Shown: positions 50,252-58,533 of the stretch, piece by piece
Layout of the letters: every line of letters starts with the position of its first letter
Position numbering within the stretch: position 1 is the first letter of the stretch
Assembly (NCBI RefSeq): GCF_029338555.1
Contig: NZ_CP119989.1
Coordinates: 1,798,001 to 1,862,000 of the forward strand
Reading direction: 5' to 3'
DNA: 64,000 bases
Origin: Halobaculum marinum
Lineage (GTDB): Archaea; Halobacteriota; Halobacteria; Halobacteriales; Haloferacaceae
Notes under the pieces: generated by a model
The model's database searches: none
Told to the model about the DNA's origin: nothing
What the model saw: the letters and a program-made list of their open reading frames with translations, nothing else
Translations under genes and position numbers: made by a program

Positions 50252-50665
50252 ATGGACCTCGCCGACGCCGCGCCGACTGCGGGTGTGCTCGCCTGCGTGG
50301 CGCTGTTGCTCGTGTTGGCTGCACCGTTCGTGCTCATCGCCGACCCCGGAACCGGCCTCGCCGTCTACTACGCCTCCGGCGCGCTCGGCGTCGCGGGCGT
50401 GGGTTTTCTCGCGGCGCTGCTAGTGATCGTGTTCCTCTCCGCCAAACAGGAGCGTCGCGCCGCCGACACCGTCGCCGGAGTCGCCCTCGTCGCGAGCGTG
50501 GGTCTCCTCGCGTTGGCGCTCGCGTGGGCGCTCGCCGTCGACGTGCAGAACCTCTACTCGTTCCCCGCCTCCGCGAGTTGGATCGTCTGGCACCGCTGGC
50601 TCGTCGTCGGCGTCTCGGCTGTCGTGCCGCTCAGCGCCGCCGCGTACGCGCGTGCCGTGCTCTGA
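50252..50665 (+). CDS. Four-helix membrane protein, haloarchaeal hypothetical
   Basis: 137 aa. Predicted helices at about 10-32, 40-65, 75-98 and 113-134, with the conserved-looking HRWLVVG in the last loop. Box GTTAAG (50220-50225) lies 29 nt upstream of ATG 50252, so it is leaderless. No family assigned. Followed 90 bp later by the SRP RNA gene. Confidence 0.7.
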   Translation: MDLADAAPTAGVLACVALLLVLAAPFVLIADPGTGLAVYYASGALGVAGVGFLAALLVIVFLSAKQERRAADTVAGVALVASVGLLALALAWALAVDVQNLYSFPASASWIVWHRWLVVGVSAVVPLSAAAYARAVL

Positions 50666-50756
50666 CCGCGGCCACGACGACGACGCAGTCGGTCGATTTC
50701 TTCCACCGATGATAGCGCCGTACCGGAAGGCCCATAAGTCACACCGGACTAGCATG

Positions 50757-51070
50757 GGGTGGACTAGGTCGGGCAGTTAGGCCCTGCTCGTCTCCCGCCA
50801 TAGAGTCTTTAGCGGGGACCGAACGCCGGAAGCGTCCGGGACGCCCATCGCGGGCCTCGGAAGCTGACGGAGAAGCCTCGTCCGCCGGGGACGACGGTCC
50901 GCCGAGACGCACCCGCAGGGGTGCGCTCTCACGGTTCGTCGGTGGCATCGGGTCAGGCGCGGAAGCGAGCAGCCCACCACCGGACGTCCGTCGCTCGTCG
51001 GGTCGCGGGGCGGAGTCAGCGACCGGGATTCCCCACGGTGGAACTCCCAGGCAACGCCGGCCCGTCCGCC
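50757..51070 (+). ncRNA. ffs: Archaeal 7S signal recognition particle RNA
   Basis: About 314 nt. Domain IV (helix 8) is unmistakable: GGTGG (50941-50945) pairs with CCACC (50974-50978) around GGTCAGGCGCGGAAGCGAGC, the SRP54-binding loops. The 5' end GGTGGAC pairs with the 3' end GTCCGCC, closing helix 1 as in archaeal SRP RNAs, and length fits halobacterial 7S RNA. A promoter box (CATAAGTC, 50733-50740) precedes the start. With SRP19/SRP54 it targets membrane proteins to the translocon. Ends are estimated to within a few nt. Confidence 0.93.
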
Positions 51071-51165
51071 ATTCATATCGATTTCACTCCGTCAGCGCCG
51101 GCGCCGTGTCGCCCTCGCCGTGTCGCGACCGCAACCGCCGAGTACCTGCCGTCCGATGGACCCGT

Positions 51166-51438
51166 ATGAGCAGCGCCGAGGCCGACGGCATCACGGCGAC
51201 GTACGAAGAGACGGAGACCGAACGACAACTGACGTTCGAGCGCGACGGCACCCGCGCCGCCGTCGCCCAGAACCTGGAGGGGTACGCGATGCTGAAGGTC
51301 CGAGACGGCGGCCCCGCCGGCGACGAGTTGGAACGCTACTACGGGTTCGACATGGCGCTGGACCACGTGGCGGAACTGCTGGCCGTCTCCGTGCACGACC
51401 TGCCGGTGCCGGAGGAGGCCGCCGACATGGGGATGTAG
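51166..51438 (+). CDS. Conserved haloarchaeal small acidic protein
   Basis: 90 aa, acidic, no membrane segment. The middle (YAMLKVRDGGPAGDELERYYGFDMALDHVAELL) looks like a small alpha/beta fold. Recalled as a haloarchaeal DUF (possibly DUF7111), without known function. It follows the SRP RNA by 95 nt. No Cys. Confidence 0.7.
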   Translation: MSSAEADGITATYEETETERQLTFERDGTRAAVAQNLEGYAMLKVRDGGPAGDELERYYGFDMALDHVAELLAVSVHDLPVPEEAADMGM

Positions 51439-51473
51439 CGGAAGGAGGAAGAAGGTCCGAGCTTCGCGTTGAC

Positions 51474-52868
51474 TCAGTACGCGTACTCGTCTTCGGTCAA
51501 CTGGACGTACCGCCCGTCGCGGTGCTGCCACTTGATCCACTGGTACCGCAACAGGAGTTTCGTCGCGCCCCACCCGGCGCCGAACTTCTGCTCGAACATC
51601 TTGTACCCCTTCTCGTCGGCGAGCATCCGCCGACCGATGCGGAACGCGTCGTCCCAGTCGTCGGGGCCGTAGCCGCGGCACAACTCCGCCATCGCGACGT
51701 TGCGCAGCACCTCGTCGCCGATTGCCTCGTGCCAGCGGTCGTTGTACGTCGACACGTCGCCGTCGGCGGCGAGTTCGCCTGCGATTGCACCCGTGCGCAC
51801 CGCCACGTGGTCGCCCCCCTCGTGGAAGGCGCTGGTCGCACCCATCGCGCCGCCCGTCACGCAGACGCCGGCGTCGACGGGGCTCTCGATGGGCTTCGTC
51901 GACGAGATGGGGTACGTCTCCGTCCCGCGGGTCTTCCCGGCGTCCTCCACGAGCGGGAAGTCCTCCTCGATGTCGTACTCGTCGCCCCACTCGCGTTCGA
52001 GGATGCGGCGGACGTACTCCTTGCCCGAGGGGATGCGCTCGTCGTCCTCGTGGATGAGGGCGTACTTCTCCCGATCCTCGACGTCGTCGAGGTCCATCCC
52101 GATGGGCATCGTCAGCCCGACCCGGCAGACGTTGTCGGCGTTCGGGAACACCCACGGGTACGCCGTGTGGCCGGGCATGACGCCCCACCAGAACTTGATG
52201 GCGCCGTCCACCTCGTCGTACACCTCCTGCGGGAACTTCCGGTACTCCTGGTAGGCGATGTGGTTGTTCGTCGTCGACGCGAGGCGCTCGGACGCCTTCG
52301 CGCCCTCGGGGAGCAGGTCGTCGAGCACGCGGTTCGTGACGGTGCGCTGCGGGCCGTCGGCGAGCACGAGGAAGTCCGCACCGACCTGGTCACCAGACCC
52401 GAGCGAGAGCACGTGCCGCGGGTCGTCGCCGCCGACGCCCGCCGCCAGGTCCGTCTCCACGTCCTTCACCGACGCCTTCACGCGGTACTCGGCGCCGGCC
52501 TCCTCCGCCCGGTCGCGCATGAAGTCGTCGAAGCGGGCGCGGTGCATCGTGTAGCCGAAGCGGTCGTAACTGGACTCGATCCCGGTCGAGCGGAGCGTGC
52601 AGGCCTCGTTCGGCCCGATGAACTCCGCACGGTCGAGGTGGTCTTGGACGACGCCTTCGGGGAACTCGTCGGGGTGGATGCCCATGATGTCGACCCAGTA
52701 GTCGAGGATCCCGGCAGCGTCCGTCGAGTCCGGCCCGAGGCGCTCGCGGTCGGCGCGGGGGACACCCTTCTCCATGACGAGGGCGTCGGCCCCGCGCGAG
52801 GCGGCGGCGTGTGCGGCGGCCGACCCCGCCGGCCCCCCACCGACGATGGCGACGTCGACTCGTTGCAT
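51474..52868 (-). CDS. Geranylgeranyl-reductase-family FAD-dependent oxidoreductase
   Basis: 464 aa. FAD-binding GGGPAGSAAAHAAASRGADA (about residues 9-28), a second FAD motif VCVTGGAMGATSAFHEGGD (about 325-343) and the family YxWxFP element (YPWVFP, about 240). Related to digeranylgeranylglycerophospholipid reductase, which saturates archaeal lipid chains, and to FixC-type oxidoreductases. The box CGATTTAAG lies about 31 nt upstream. Lipid saturation is the most likely role; a paralogue acting on menaquinone or carotenoid chains is the alternative. Confidence 0.85.
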   Translation of the reverse strand: MQRVDVAIVGGGPAGSAAAHAAASRGADALVMEKGVPRADRERLGPDSTDAAGILDYWVDIMGIHPDEFPEGVVQDHLDRAEFIGPNEACTLRSTGIESSYDRFGYTMHRARFDDFMRDRAEEAGAEYRVKASVKDVETDLAAGVGGDDPRHVLSLGSGDQVGADFLVLADGPQRTVTNRVLDDLLPEGAKASERLASTTNNHIAYQEYRKFPQEVYDEVDGAIKFWWGVMPGHTAYPWVFPNADNVCRVGLTMPIGMDLDDVEDREKYALIHEDDERIPSGKEYVRRILEREWGDEYDIEEDFPLVEDAGKTRGTETYPISSTKPIESPVDAGVCVTGGAMGATSAFHEGGDHVAVRTGAIAGELAADGDVSTYNDRWHEAIGDEVLRNVAMAELCRGYGPDDWDDAFRIGRRMLADEKGYKMFEQKFGAGWGATKLLLRYQWIKWQHRDGRYVQLTEDEYAY

Positions 52869-52995
52869 ACCGTAATCGGGGCCGCCGTTCGCTCTTAAAT
52901 CGCCCGAAGCGTCGTCGGGCGGTGGGTGACCCAGCCCGCTTCAGCGCCGCCGTTCTCGGGGGAAGGCCTATCCCGGCCGGTCCCCGACCGAGGGT

Positions 52996-53979
52996 ATGGA
53001 TCTGACGCGGAGCATCCGTGCGATCGCGGATGCCGCGGACGCGCCCGACGGCGTCATCGACTGGGACGCCGTCGCCGAAGCGGCGAAGGGGGGCTGTGAG
53101 CCGGGCGACCTCCGGATGGAGCCAGCCGAACGCGAAGCGTTCGCAGACGACGTACGCGCCGCTCGGGACGGCCTCCGCGCCGCCTCCGGCGTCGCGTTCG
53201 ACCTCCCCGACAGCGTCGAGGTGCAGCACCGTCACCACTGGATCGACGCCAACGTCGCCACCTTCCAGCGCGTCCTCGCCCCGCTCGAGGACCAGGCCGG
53301 CGGCGTGTTCCCCGGCGTGGCTCGCTCGATCAACTCCGGCACGATGGCGGTGTCGCTGGCGTTCCTCGCGCGCAACGTCCTCGGCCAGTACGACCCGCTG
53401 TTGCTCGCCGGCGCCGACGAGGGCGACCACGGCCTGTACTTCGTCCGCCCGAACATCCAGCAGGCGGCGGTCGAACTCGGCGTGGGCTACCCGCGCTTTC
53501 GCCGCTGGATCGCGTTCCACGAGGTCGCCCACGCCGCCGAGTTCGGTGCGGCGCCGTGGCTCCCGGGCTACCTCGAGGAGCGCGTCGAGACGGGCATCGC
53601 CTCGTTGAGCGAGGGGACCTCCCTGTTCGGGGCGGGCGCACAGTCGCGGGAGGCGTTGGGCGAACTCAACGTCGCGATGACCGCCGTCGAGGGGTACGCA
53701 GAACTCCTGATGGACCGGGCGTTCGACGACGAGTACGACGACCTCCGTGCGAAACTCGACGCGAGACGGCGCGGCGGCGACCCGATCACGAACCTGCTGA
53801 AGCGACTGCTCGGGTTCGGCATGAAGCGACGCCAGTACGAGCGCGGTGCGGAGTTCTTCGCGACCGTCGCCGACGAGACGGACCTGCGAACCGCCTCGCT
53901 CGTGTGGGACCGCCCCGAGCACCTTCCGACCGACGCAGAACTCGACGACCCCGCGGCGTGGATCCGCCGGGTCGCCTGA
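52996..53979 (+). CDS. Zincin-like metalloprotease (DUF2342, F420-associated family)
   Basis: 327 aa. HEVAH (about residues 176-180) is the zinc/active site; the downstream Glu is probably in VEGYAELL (about 234). The family is described as zinc-dependent metalloprotease or coenzyme F420 biosynthesis-associated and is shared by actinobacteria and haloarchaea. No signal peptide. The box CCTATCCC lies about 25 nt upstream of ATG 52996. Catalytic role not proven in any archaeon to my knowledge. Confidence 0.85.
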   Translation: MDLTRSIRAIADAADAPDGVIDWDAVAEAAKGGCEPGDLRMEPAEREAFADDVRAARDGLRAASGVAFDLPDSVEVQHRHHWIDANVATFQRVLAPLEDQAGGVFPGVARSINSGTMAVSLAFLARNVLGQYDPLLLAGADEGDHGLYFVRPNIQQAAVELGVGYPRFRRWIAFHEVAHAAEFGAAPWLPGYLEERVETGIASLSEGTSLFGAGAQSREALGELNVAMTAVEGYAELLMDRAFDDEYDDLRAKLDARRRGGDPITNLLKRLLGFGMKRRQYERGAEFFATVADETDLRTASLVWDRPEHLPTDAELDDPAAWIRRVA

Positions 53980-54004
53980 TCGCTCGACGACTCTCAGACT
54001 CTCC

Positions 54005-54226
54005 TCACCGCTTCGGCGAGAACTCACGGAGCGTCCGCACGACGAACCACGTGAGCGCGGCCCCGACGACGAGCGACACCCCCACCGCCGCCGCGATCTG
54101 GGCCGGCGTCGGGTCGACTTGGAGCGACACCAGCCCACCGGAGATTCCGATCAGGACGACCATCCCGATCTTGAGCCGTCGGTTCGTCGCGTCGCGCTGC
54201 TCCTTGCTGATGCTCGGCCCGACCAT
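54005..54226 (-). CDS. Small two-helix membrane protein
   Basis: 73 aa from ATG 54226. A basic N-terminus (SKEQRDATNRRLK) and two helices (about 19-37, 44-64). Its ATG overlaps the TGA of the upstream SnoaL-like gene by one nt (TGATG), so translation is coupled. No family recognised. Confidence 0.65.
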   Translation of the reverse strand: MVGPSISKEQRDATNRRLKIGMVVLIGISGGLVSLQVDPTPAQIAAAVGVSLVVGAALTWFVVRTLREFSPKR

Positions 54227-54618
54227 CAGCGGTCCGTCCCCGCGTCGAGGTCGGTCGCAGCCGAGACGTGCAGTCCCGCGAACGCCCAGTCGTCGTCGCT
54301 CGCCAGGAGCGTCCCGCTCCAGCGCGTCTCGAACGACCGCTCGGCGAACGCCTCCCCGTCGTACCACGACAGCGACACCTCGTCGCTCACCGCGGCACAG
54401 TCGTCGCGCTCGACGACGGTGAGGTCGTGGCTCTCGACGCGCCAGTCGTCTGTCGTCCGGGTCTGTTCGCGCAGGCCGGCGGCGACCTCGGCGTACCCGA
54501 CCAGTCGCTCGCTGATGCCGACTTTCACCGTCCGGGGGGACTCGACGAAGAACGGCGCGAGCGGGTCGCCCGCACGGAGGGCGTCGTAGTACGCCCGGAC
54601 CGTCTCCTCGGGTGTCAT
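54226..54618 (-). CDS. SnoaL/NTF2-like protein
   Basis: 130 aa from ATG 54618. Starts TPEETVRAYYDALRAGD, typical of NTF2-like cone folds (SnoaL, ketosteroid isomerase, DUF4440), and ends with the beta strands DWAFAGLHVSAAT. Probably binds or isomerises a small hydrophobic molecule; no specific catalytic pair can be assigned. Coupled to the small membrane protein downstream. Confidence 0.75.
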   Translation of the reverse strand: MTPEETVRAYYDALRAGDPLAPFFVESPRTVKVGISERLVGYAEVAAGLREQTRTTDDWRVESHDLTVVERDDCAAVSDEVSLSWYDGEAFAERSFETRWSGTLLASDDDWAFAGLHVSAATDLDAGTDR

Positions 54619-54703
54619 TGCGCGTACCTCGTGTTCGGGGGGCTTCAAATCCGCGTTCCGTCGTCGGCGACAGCCGCAAGTGCCCCGCAGTCGTACCGTA
54701 CCC

Positions 54704-55093
54704 ATGGGTTACCCGGTCAGCTACTACTGCCCCACCTGCGGCACGCTCGTCGAGGTGGAGCGAGACGGCTATCTCTCGGACAAGGCGGTGACGCCGTACC
54801 CGTTCGAGGGGTGGACGTACGTCGCCCCCGACGAGGAGTTCGAGGACGGCGCCGCCGACGGCGTCGCGTTCGTCTGCGGCGAGTCGCCGCCGCCGGTCGA
54901 CGAGGACGCCGAGGGCTGCGGCGAGCGGTTCTACCTCTCGTTCGTCAAGTTCGAGAACGGCGAAGAACTGGACCCCCGGTACGCCGACACCGACGGCGAG
55001 ACGGTCGAACTGGCAGAGGGCGGTGGCCCGAACTCGCTCAGCGGTCCGAACGGACCGGACGGCCCGTCCGGACCGACCGGCGGGTTCTACTGA
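54704..55093 (+). CDS. Zinc-ribbon protein with collagen-like Gly-Pro tail
   Basis: 129 aa. Cys pairs CPTC (about 9-12), a lone Cys in FVCGES and Cys in GCGERF can form a rubredoxin-like zinc site. The C-terminus ends in a four-fold G-P-x repeat (GPNGPDGPSGPTGG) unrelated to the folded part. No catalytic motif. Divergent from the SnoaL-like gene. Confidence 0.75.
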   Translation: MGYPVSYYCPTCGTLVEVERDGYLSDKAVTPYPFEGWTYVAPDEEFEDGAADGVAFVCGESPPPVDEDAEGCGERFYLSFVKFENGEELDPRYADTDGETVELAEGGGPNSLSGPNGPDGPSGPTGGFY

Positions 55094-55182
55094 CCGGGCC
55101 AGTCGTCGCCGACGCGTCGCCGCCGACCGCCGAACGTTCTTGTGTGATACCGCGACCACCGACGCCGTGCGCTGAGTCGTGC

Positions 55183-55220
55183 CACGGCGTGTCAGCGGGT
55201 GTGCGACGCACCACGCCGTG
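55183..55220. repeat. Inverted repeat between convergent genes
   Basis: CACGGCGTG (55183-55191) is the exact complement of CACGCCGTG (55212-55220), giving a 9-bp stem with a 20-nt loop in the 192-bp gap between the zinc-ribbon and rtcB genes, where transcripts converge. A bidirectional RNA 3'-end structure is possible; no T-run accompanies it. The rest of the gap shows nothing recognisable. Confidence 0.35.
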
Positions 55221-55285
55221 CGTAGCCGTCGCGTCGCCTGTTCGCCCCCTCTCCCACCGCGGTCGGGGCTCGCGTCCCTCCGCCG

Positions 55286-56803
55286 TCAGCCCTTGATGTT
55301 GCAGACGGGGAACGTGCGAGCGACCTTGTCGCCGATGCCGAGCGCGTCGCTCACCCGGACGACCTCGTCGACGTCTTTGTACACGCCGGGCGCCTCCTCG
55401 GCGACGGTCGCGCCCGACTGCGCCTTCACGTAGATGTGGTCCTGGTCGCGGAGTTCGTCCTGGACGGTCTCGCCCCAGTACTCCTGTTTCGCGGCGGTGC
55501 GACTCATCACGCGCCCGGCGCCGTGGGCCGTCGAGCCGAACGTCTGCGCCAGCGACTCGTCGCCGCCGACGAGCACGTAGCTCCCCGCGCCCATGCTCCC
55601 CGGGATGATCACCGGCTGGCCCACGTCGCGGTAGGCGGGCGGCACCTCCTCGCGCCCGGCGGGGAACGCCCGCGTCGCACCCTTCCGGTGGACGTACAGT
55701 TCGCGCTCCTCGTGGTCGACGGCGGCTTCCTCGGCAACCGCCGTCCCGTCGGCGTCGACGCCGACCTCGTGGACCTCCTTCTTCGCGATGTTGTGGGCCA
55801 CGTCGTACAGCAGTTCCATCCCGAGTTCCTCGCTGTCCATGCGGAACACGCGCTCGAACACGCGCCGGGTTCGGTGGGTGATGAGCTGTCGGTTCACCCA
55901 CGCGAAGTTGATGGCGGCGCACATCGCGCCGTAGTACTCCTCTGCCAGCTCAGAGCCAGCAGGCGCCGCGGCGAGTTCCTTGTCGGGGAGTTGCTCCAGC
56001 AGGTCGCCGTGGCGCTGTTCGATCTTCCGGAGGTAGTCGGAGCACACCTGGTGGCCCAGCCCGCGCGACCCGCAGTGGATCAGCACGACGATCTGGTCTT
56101 CCGCGAGTCCGAAGGAGTCGGCGACGGCCTCGTCGAACACGTCGGTCACACGCTGGACTTCGAGGAAGTGGTTCCCGGAGCCGAGGCTGCCGAGTTGGTT
56201 CTTGCCGCGGTCTTTCGCCTTCTGGGAGACGAACTCCGGGCGCGCGTCCGGGCGTCGCCCCTCGTCTTCGCAGTGGGCGAGGTCGTCCTCGGTCGCGTAC
56301 CCCTCATCCAGCGCCCACTCCATCCCGCGCTCCAAGACCGCGTCGACAGTGTCGACGCCGTCCTCGACGATGCCGCCGCCGCCGAGCCCCGAGGGGACGT
56401 TCGCGAACAGGCTGTCGACGAGTTCCTCCTCCTTCCCCTGCACGTCCTCGTAGGTGAGGTTCGTCCGGATCATCCGGACGCCGCAGTTGATGTCGTACCC
56501 CACCGCGCCGGGAGAGATGCAGCCGTCGGTCGTGTCGGTCGCCCCGACGCCGCCGACGGGGAACCCGTACCCCTGGTGGCCGTCGGGCATACAGATCGCG
56601 TGTTTGGTGATGCCGGGGAGGTGCGTCGAGTTGCGCAGTTGCTGGATCGTCTTGTCGTCGGCGATCTGGTCGAGTAGCGTGTCGCTCGCCAGCACCCGCG
56701 CTGGTGCGTTCATCTCCCCCGTCTGCGGGACCTCCCAGACGAACTCGCGGACTTTCTGGAGTTCGATCCCGTCGAACTCCCGGGTCTCGGGCGTGTCACT
56801 CAT
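55286..56803 (-). CDS. rtcB: tRNA-splicing/RNA-repair ligase RtcB
   Basis: 505 aa. RtcB motifs in order: PDGHQGYGFPVGGV, GAVGYDINCGVR (metal Cys), GSGNHFLEVQ, HCGSRGLGHQVC, VAHNIAKKE, RKGATRAFP and the guanylylated-His region STAHGAGRVMSR (about 415). GTP- and Mn-dependent; joins 2',3'-cyclic phosphate and 5'-OH ends of tRNA halves. Archease, its activator, is at 58027, separated by a DoxX-family gene. Confidence 0.97.
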   Translation of the reverse strand: MSDTPETREFDGIELQKVREFVWEVPQTGEMNAPARVLASDTLLDQIADDKTIQQLRNSTHLPGITKHAICMPDGHQGYGFPVGGVGATDTTDGCISPGAVGYDINCGVRMIRTNLTYEDVQGKEEELVDSLFANVPSGLGGGGIVEDGVDTVDAVLERGMEWALDEGYATEDDLAHCEDEGRRPDARPEFVSQKAKDRGKNQLGSLGSGNHFLEVQRVTDVFDEAVADSFGLAEDQIVVLIHCGSRGLGHQVCSDYLRKIEQRHGDLLEQLPDKELAAAPAGSELAEEYYGAMCAAINFAWVNRQLITHRTRRVFERVFRMDSEELGMELLYDVAHNIAKKEVHEVGVDADGTAVAEEAAVDHEERELYVHRKGATRAFPAGREEVPPAYRDVGQPVIIPGSMGAGSYVLVGGDESLAQTFGSTAHGAGRVMSRTAAKQEYWGETVQDELRDQDHIYVKAQSGATVAEEAPGVYKDVDEVVRVSDALGIGDKVARTFPVCNIKG

Positions 56804-56838
56804 ACGTGTACGTCCCGCAGCGCGACGGAATAGCGTTA

Positions 56839-57981
56839 CTACCGGTCGTCGTCGGTGTCACCGCCGGTCGCAGCGGCGCGGACGGCGCCGTGCCCCGTCC
56901 CGGGGACGCCCGACTCGTAGGTGGTCCGGAACACGGCGGTGTCGATCGACAGCGGCCCCGCCCCTGTGACGAGCAACGCCGAGACAAGGCCGAACAGCGA
57001 GATGTGCGCCAACACTGGGTCGTCGGCGAGCCCGAACAGCGTCGTCGTGAACACGACGAACGCGGCAGCCGATGAGGCGCGCGTGAACAGTCCGATCACG
57101 AGCAAGACGCCCAAGAACAGCTCCGTGAGGGAGGCGCCCAACACCCACAGCTCCGGCGGAACCGGCGTCAGCGTCGACAGCCCGTACTGTTCGACGACCG
57201 CCAGTGCCTGCGCTGGCGCGAGCAGCTTCTCCGCGAACGCGAGGTAGGCGAAGACGACGCCCATCCCGACTCGGATCACCGTCGGGACGAACCGCCGGTA
57301 CGGGTCGATCCGTGCACCGACTGGCACGGCGATCCGCCGGTAGAACGGGTCGAACCGGGAGTACACCGTGTCGTCGTTCGCCGCCAACTGCGCGATCACG
57401 TGGTCGGCGCTCGGTCGCCCCCCGCCCACGAGGACGATGGCCAGCAGGCCCGCGCTGTACTCGAACGCGAAGAACATCGCTGGGTGGAAGGGGAGGAGGA
57501 CGAGGTACGACACCAGCGCGGTCGCCGCGACGAACCGAGTGGCGAGCCCAAACAGCAGCGCGAATCCGACGGCGACGCCGAACAGCCGGACCGGAACGAC
57601 GGTGTCGGCGGTGGTAACCAGCGGTGTGAACAGGTAGCCGGCGAACCCCGCACCCACCATCGGGAGGCCGATCGCAAGCCGGAGGAGCCACGGGAGGAGG
57701 TCGGTGTAGTCGGCCAGCGCCGCCCGCATCGCGGTCACGTCGGCCCGGAGCGGTTGGACCCGCAGGTACCCCGCCATCAAGGCGAGCACGACGACGCCGC
57801 CGACGGCGAGCGGGAGGACGACCGACGGCTCCGACAGCACCGCCGTCAGGAACGCGATCGGGTCACCCCGTTCACTCCCGTCGGTCACGTACTCGACGTG
57901 AGCGGCGGCGACGCCGGCCGACGCGACCACTGTCGCGACGACGCCGGCGACGGCGCCCACCGGTCGGCTGAGCGGACTCAT
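56839..57981 (-). CDS. DoxX-family integral membrane protein
   Basis: 380 aa with about nine membrane segments. Two DoxX-like halves are visible (LPWLLRLAIGLPMVGAGFAG, about 93-112, and FVPTVIRVGMGVVFAYLAFAE, about 235-255). The N-terminus has a possible signal/anchor (GVVATVVASAGVAAAHVEY). DoxX proteins are quinol or thiosulfate-oxidation subunits or redox-membrane accessories; function here is unassigned. Located between rtcB and archease on the same strand, probably by chance. Confidence 0.8.
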   Translation of the reverse strand: MSPLSRPVGAVAGVVATVVASAGVAAAHVEYVTDGSERGDPIAFLTAVLSEPSVVLPLAVGGVVVLALMAGYLRVQPLRADVTAMRAALADYTDLLPWLLRLAIGLPMVGAGFAGYLFTPLVTTADTVVPVRLFGVAVGFALLFGLATRFVAATALVSYLVLLPFHPAMFFAFEYSAGLLAIVLVGGGRPSADHVIAQLAANDDTVYSRFDPFYRRIAVPVGARIDPYRRFVPTVIRVGMGVVFAYLAFAEKLLAPAQALAVVEQYGLSTLTPVPPELWVLGASLTELFLGVLLVIGLFTRASSAAAFVVFTTTLFGLADDPVLAHISLFGLVSALLVTGAGPLSIDTAVFRTTYESGVPGTGHGAVRAAATGGDTDDDR

Positions 57982-58026
57982 CGTCCGACGGTAGCCGTGG
58001 CCGCGGGGTAAGTCCTGTGGCGCCGA

Positions 58027-58509
58027 TTACACGTCGAAGACGACGTACGCGCGCCACTCGCCGTCGTCGGTCTCGGCCAGTTCCATCTCCGAGTAGGTCA
58101 CCGCTTTCACGTCACGTGCGACCACCTCCGACAGCGGGACGCCGCGGGCCGACGCCTCGACGACCCACTCGCCGTCGACCCGCTCGACACGGGCGCGGTG
58201 GTCGACCGGGAGGACGAGGCGCACGTCGCGCTCGTAGATGCACTGGTCGAGGTAGTCGAACAGCGCCGCCTCCCGCGACTCGGCGCGGACGGTCACGGCG
58301 AAGCGCTCGCCCGTAGCGGGCACCTCGTCGCACATCGCGGCGGTCAGGCCGTCGGCGACCGCCGCGAACACGCCGCCGAGCGTCTCCGCGGACGCCGCGA
58401 CCGCCACGTCGGCGGTGTGGTCGCGGAGTTCGAACTGCCCGCGGGTGCGCTCGGTCGCGTCGGTCGGCTGGTCGCTGGCGTCGTCCTCGTCGGTCACGTG
58501 TTCGCGCAC
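58027..58509 (-). CDS. Archease, RtcB activator
   Basis: 160 aa from GTG 58509 (GTG 58497 also possible); TTAACTTA-type box 58528-58536 is about 23-25 nt upstream of the first and overlaps the stop of the DUF502 gene. Archease core: FELRDHTADVAVAASAE (about 27-43), DYLDQCIYERDVRL (about 95-108) and the C-terminal metal-site region DVKAVTYSEMELAE. It speeds multiple turnover of RtcB and widens its nucleotide use. An extra acidic 25-residue N-terminus precedes the domain. Confidence 0.92.
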   Translation of the reverse strand: MREHVTDEDDASDQPTDATERTRGQFELRDHTADVAVAASAETLGGVFAAVADGLTAAMCDEVPATGERFAVTVRAESREAALFDYLDQCIYERDVRLVLPVDHRARVERVDGEWVVEASARGVPLSEVVARDVKAVTYSEMELAETDDGEWRAYVVFDV

Positions 58510-58533
58510 CGGTTCGGCTCACTCGGTGTTAAG

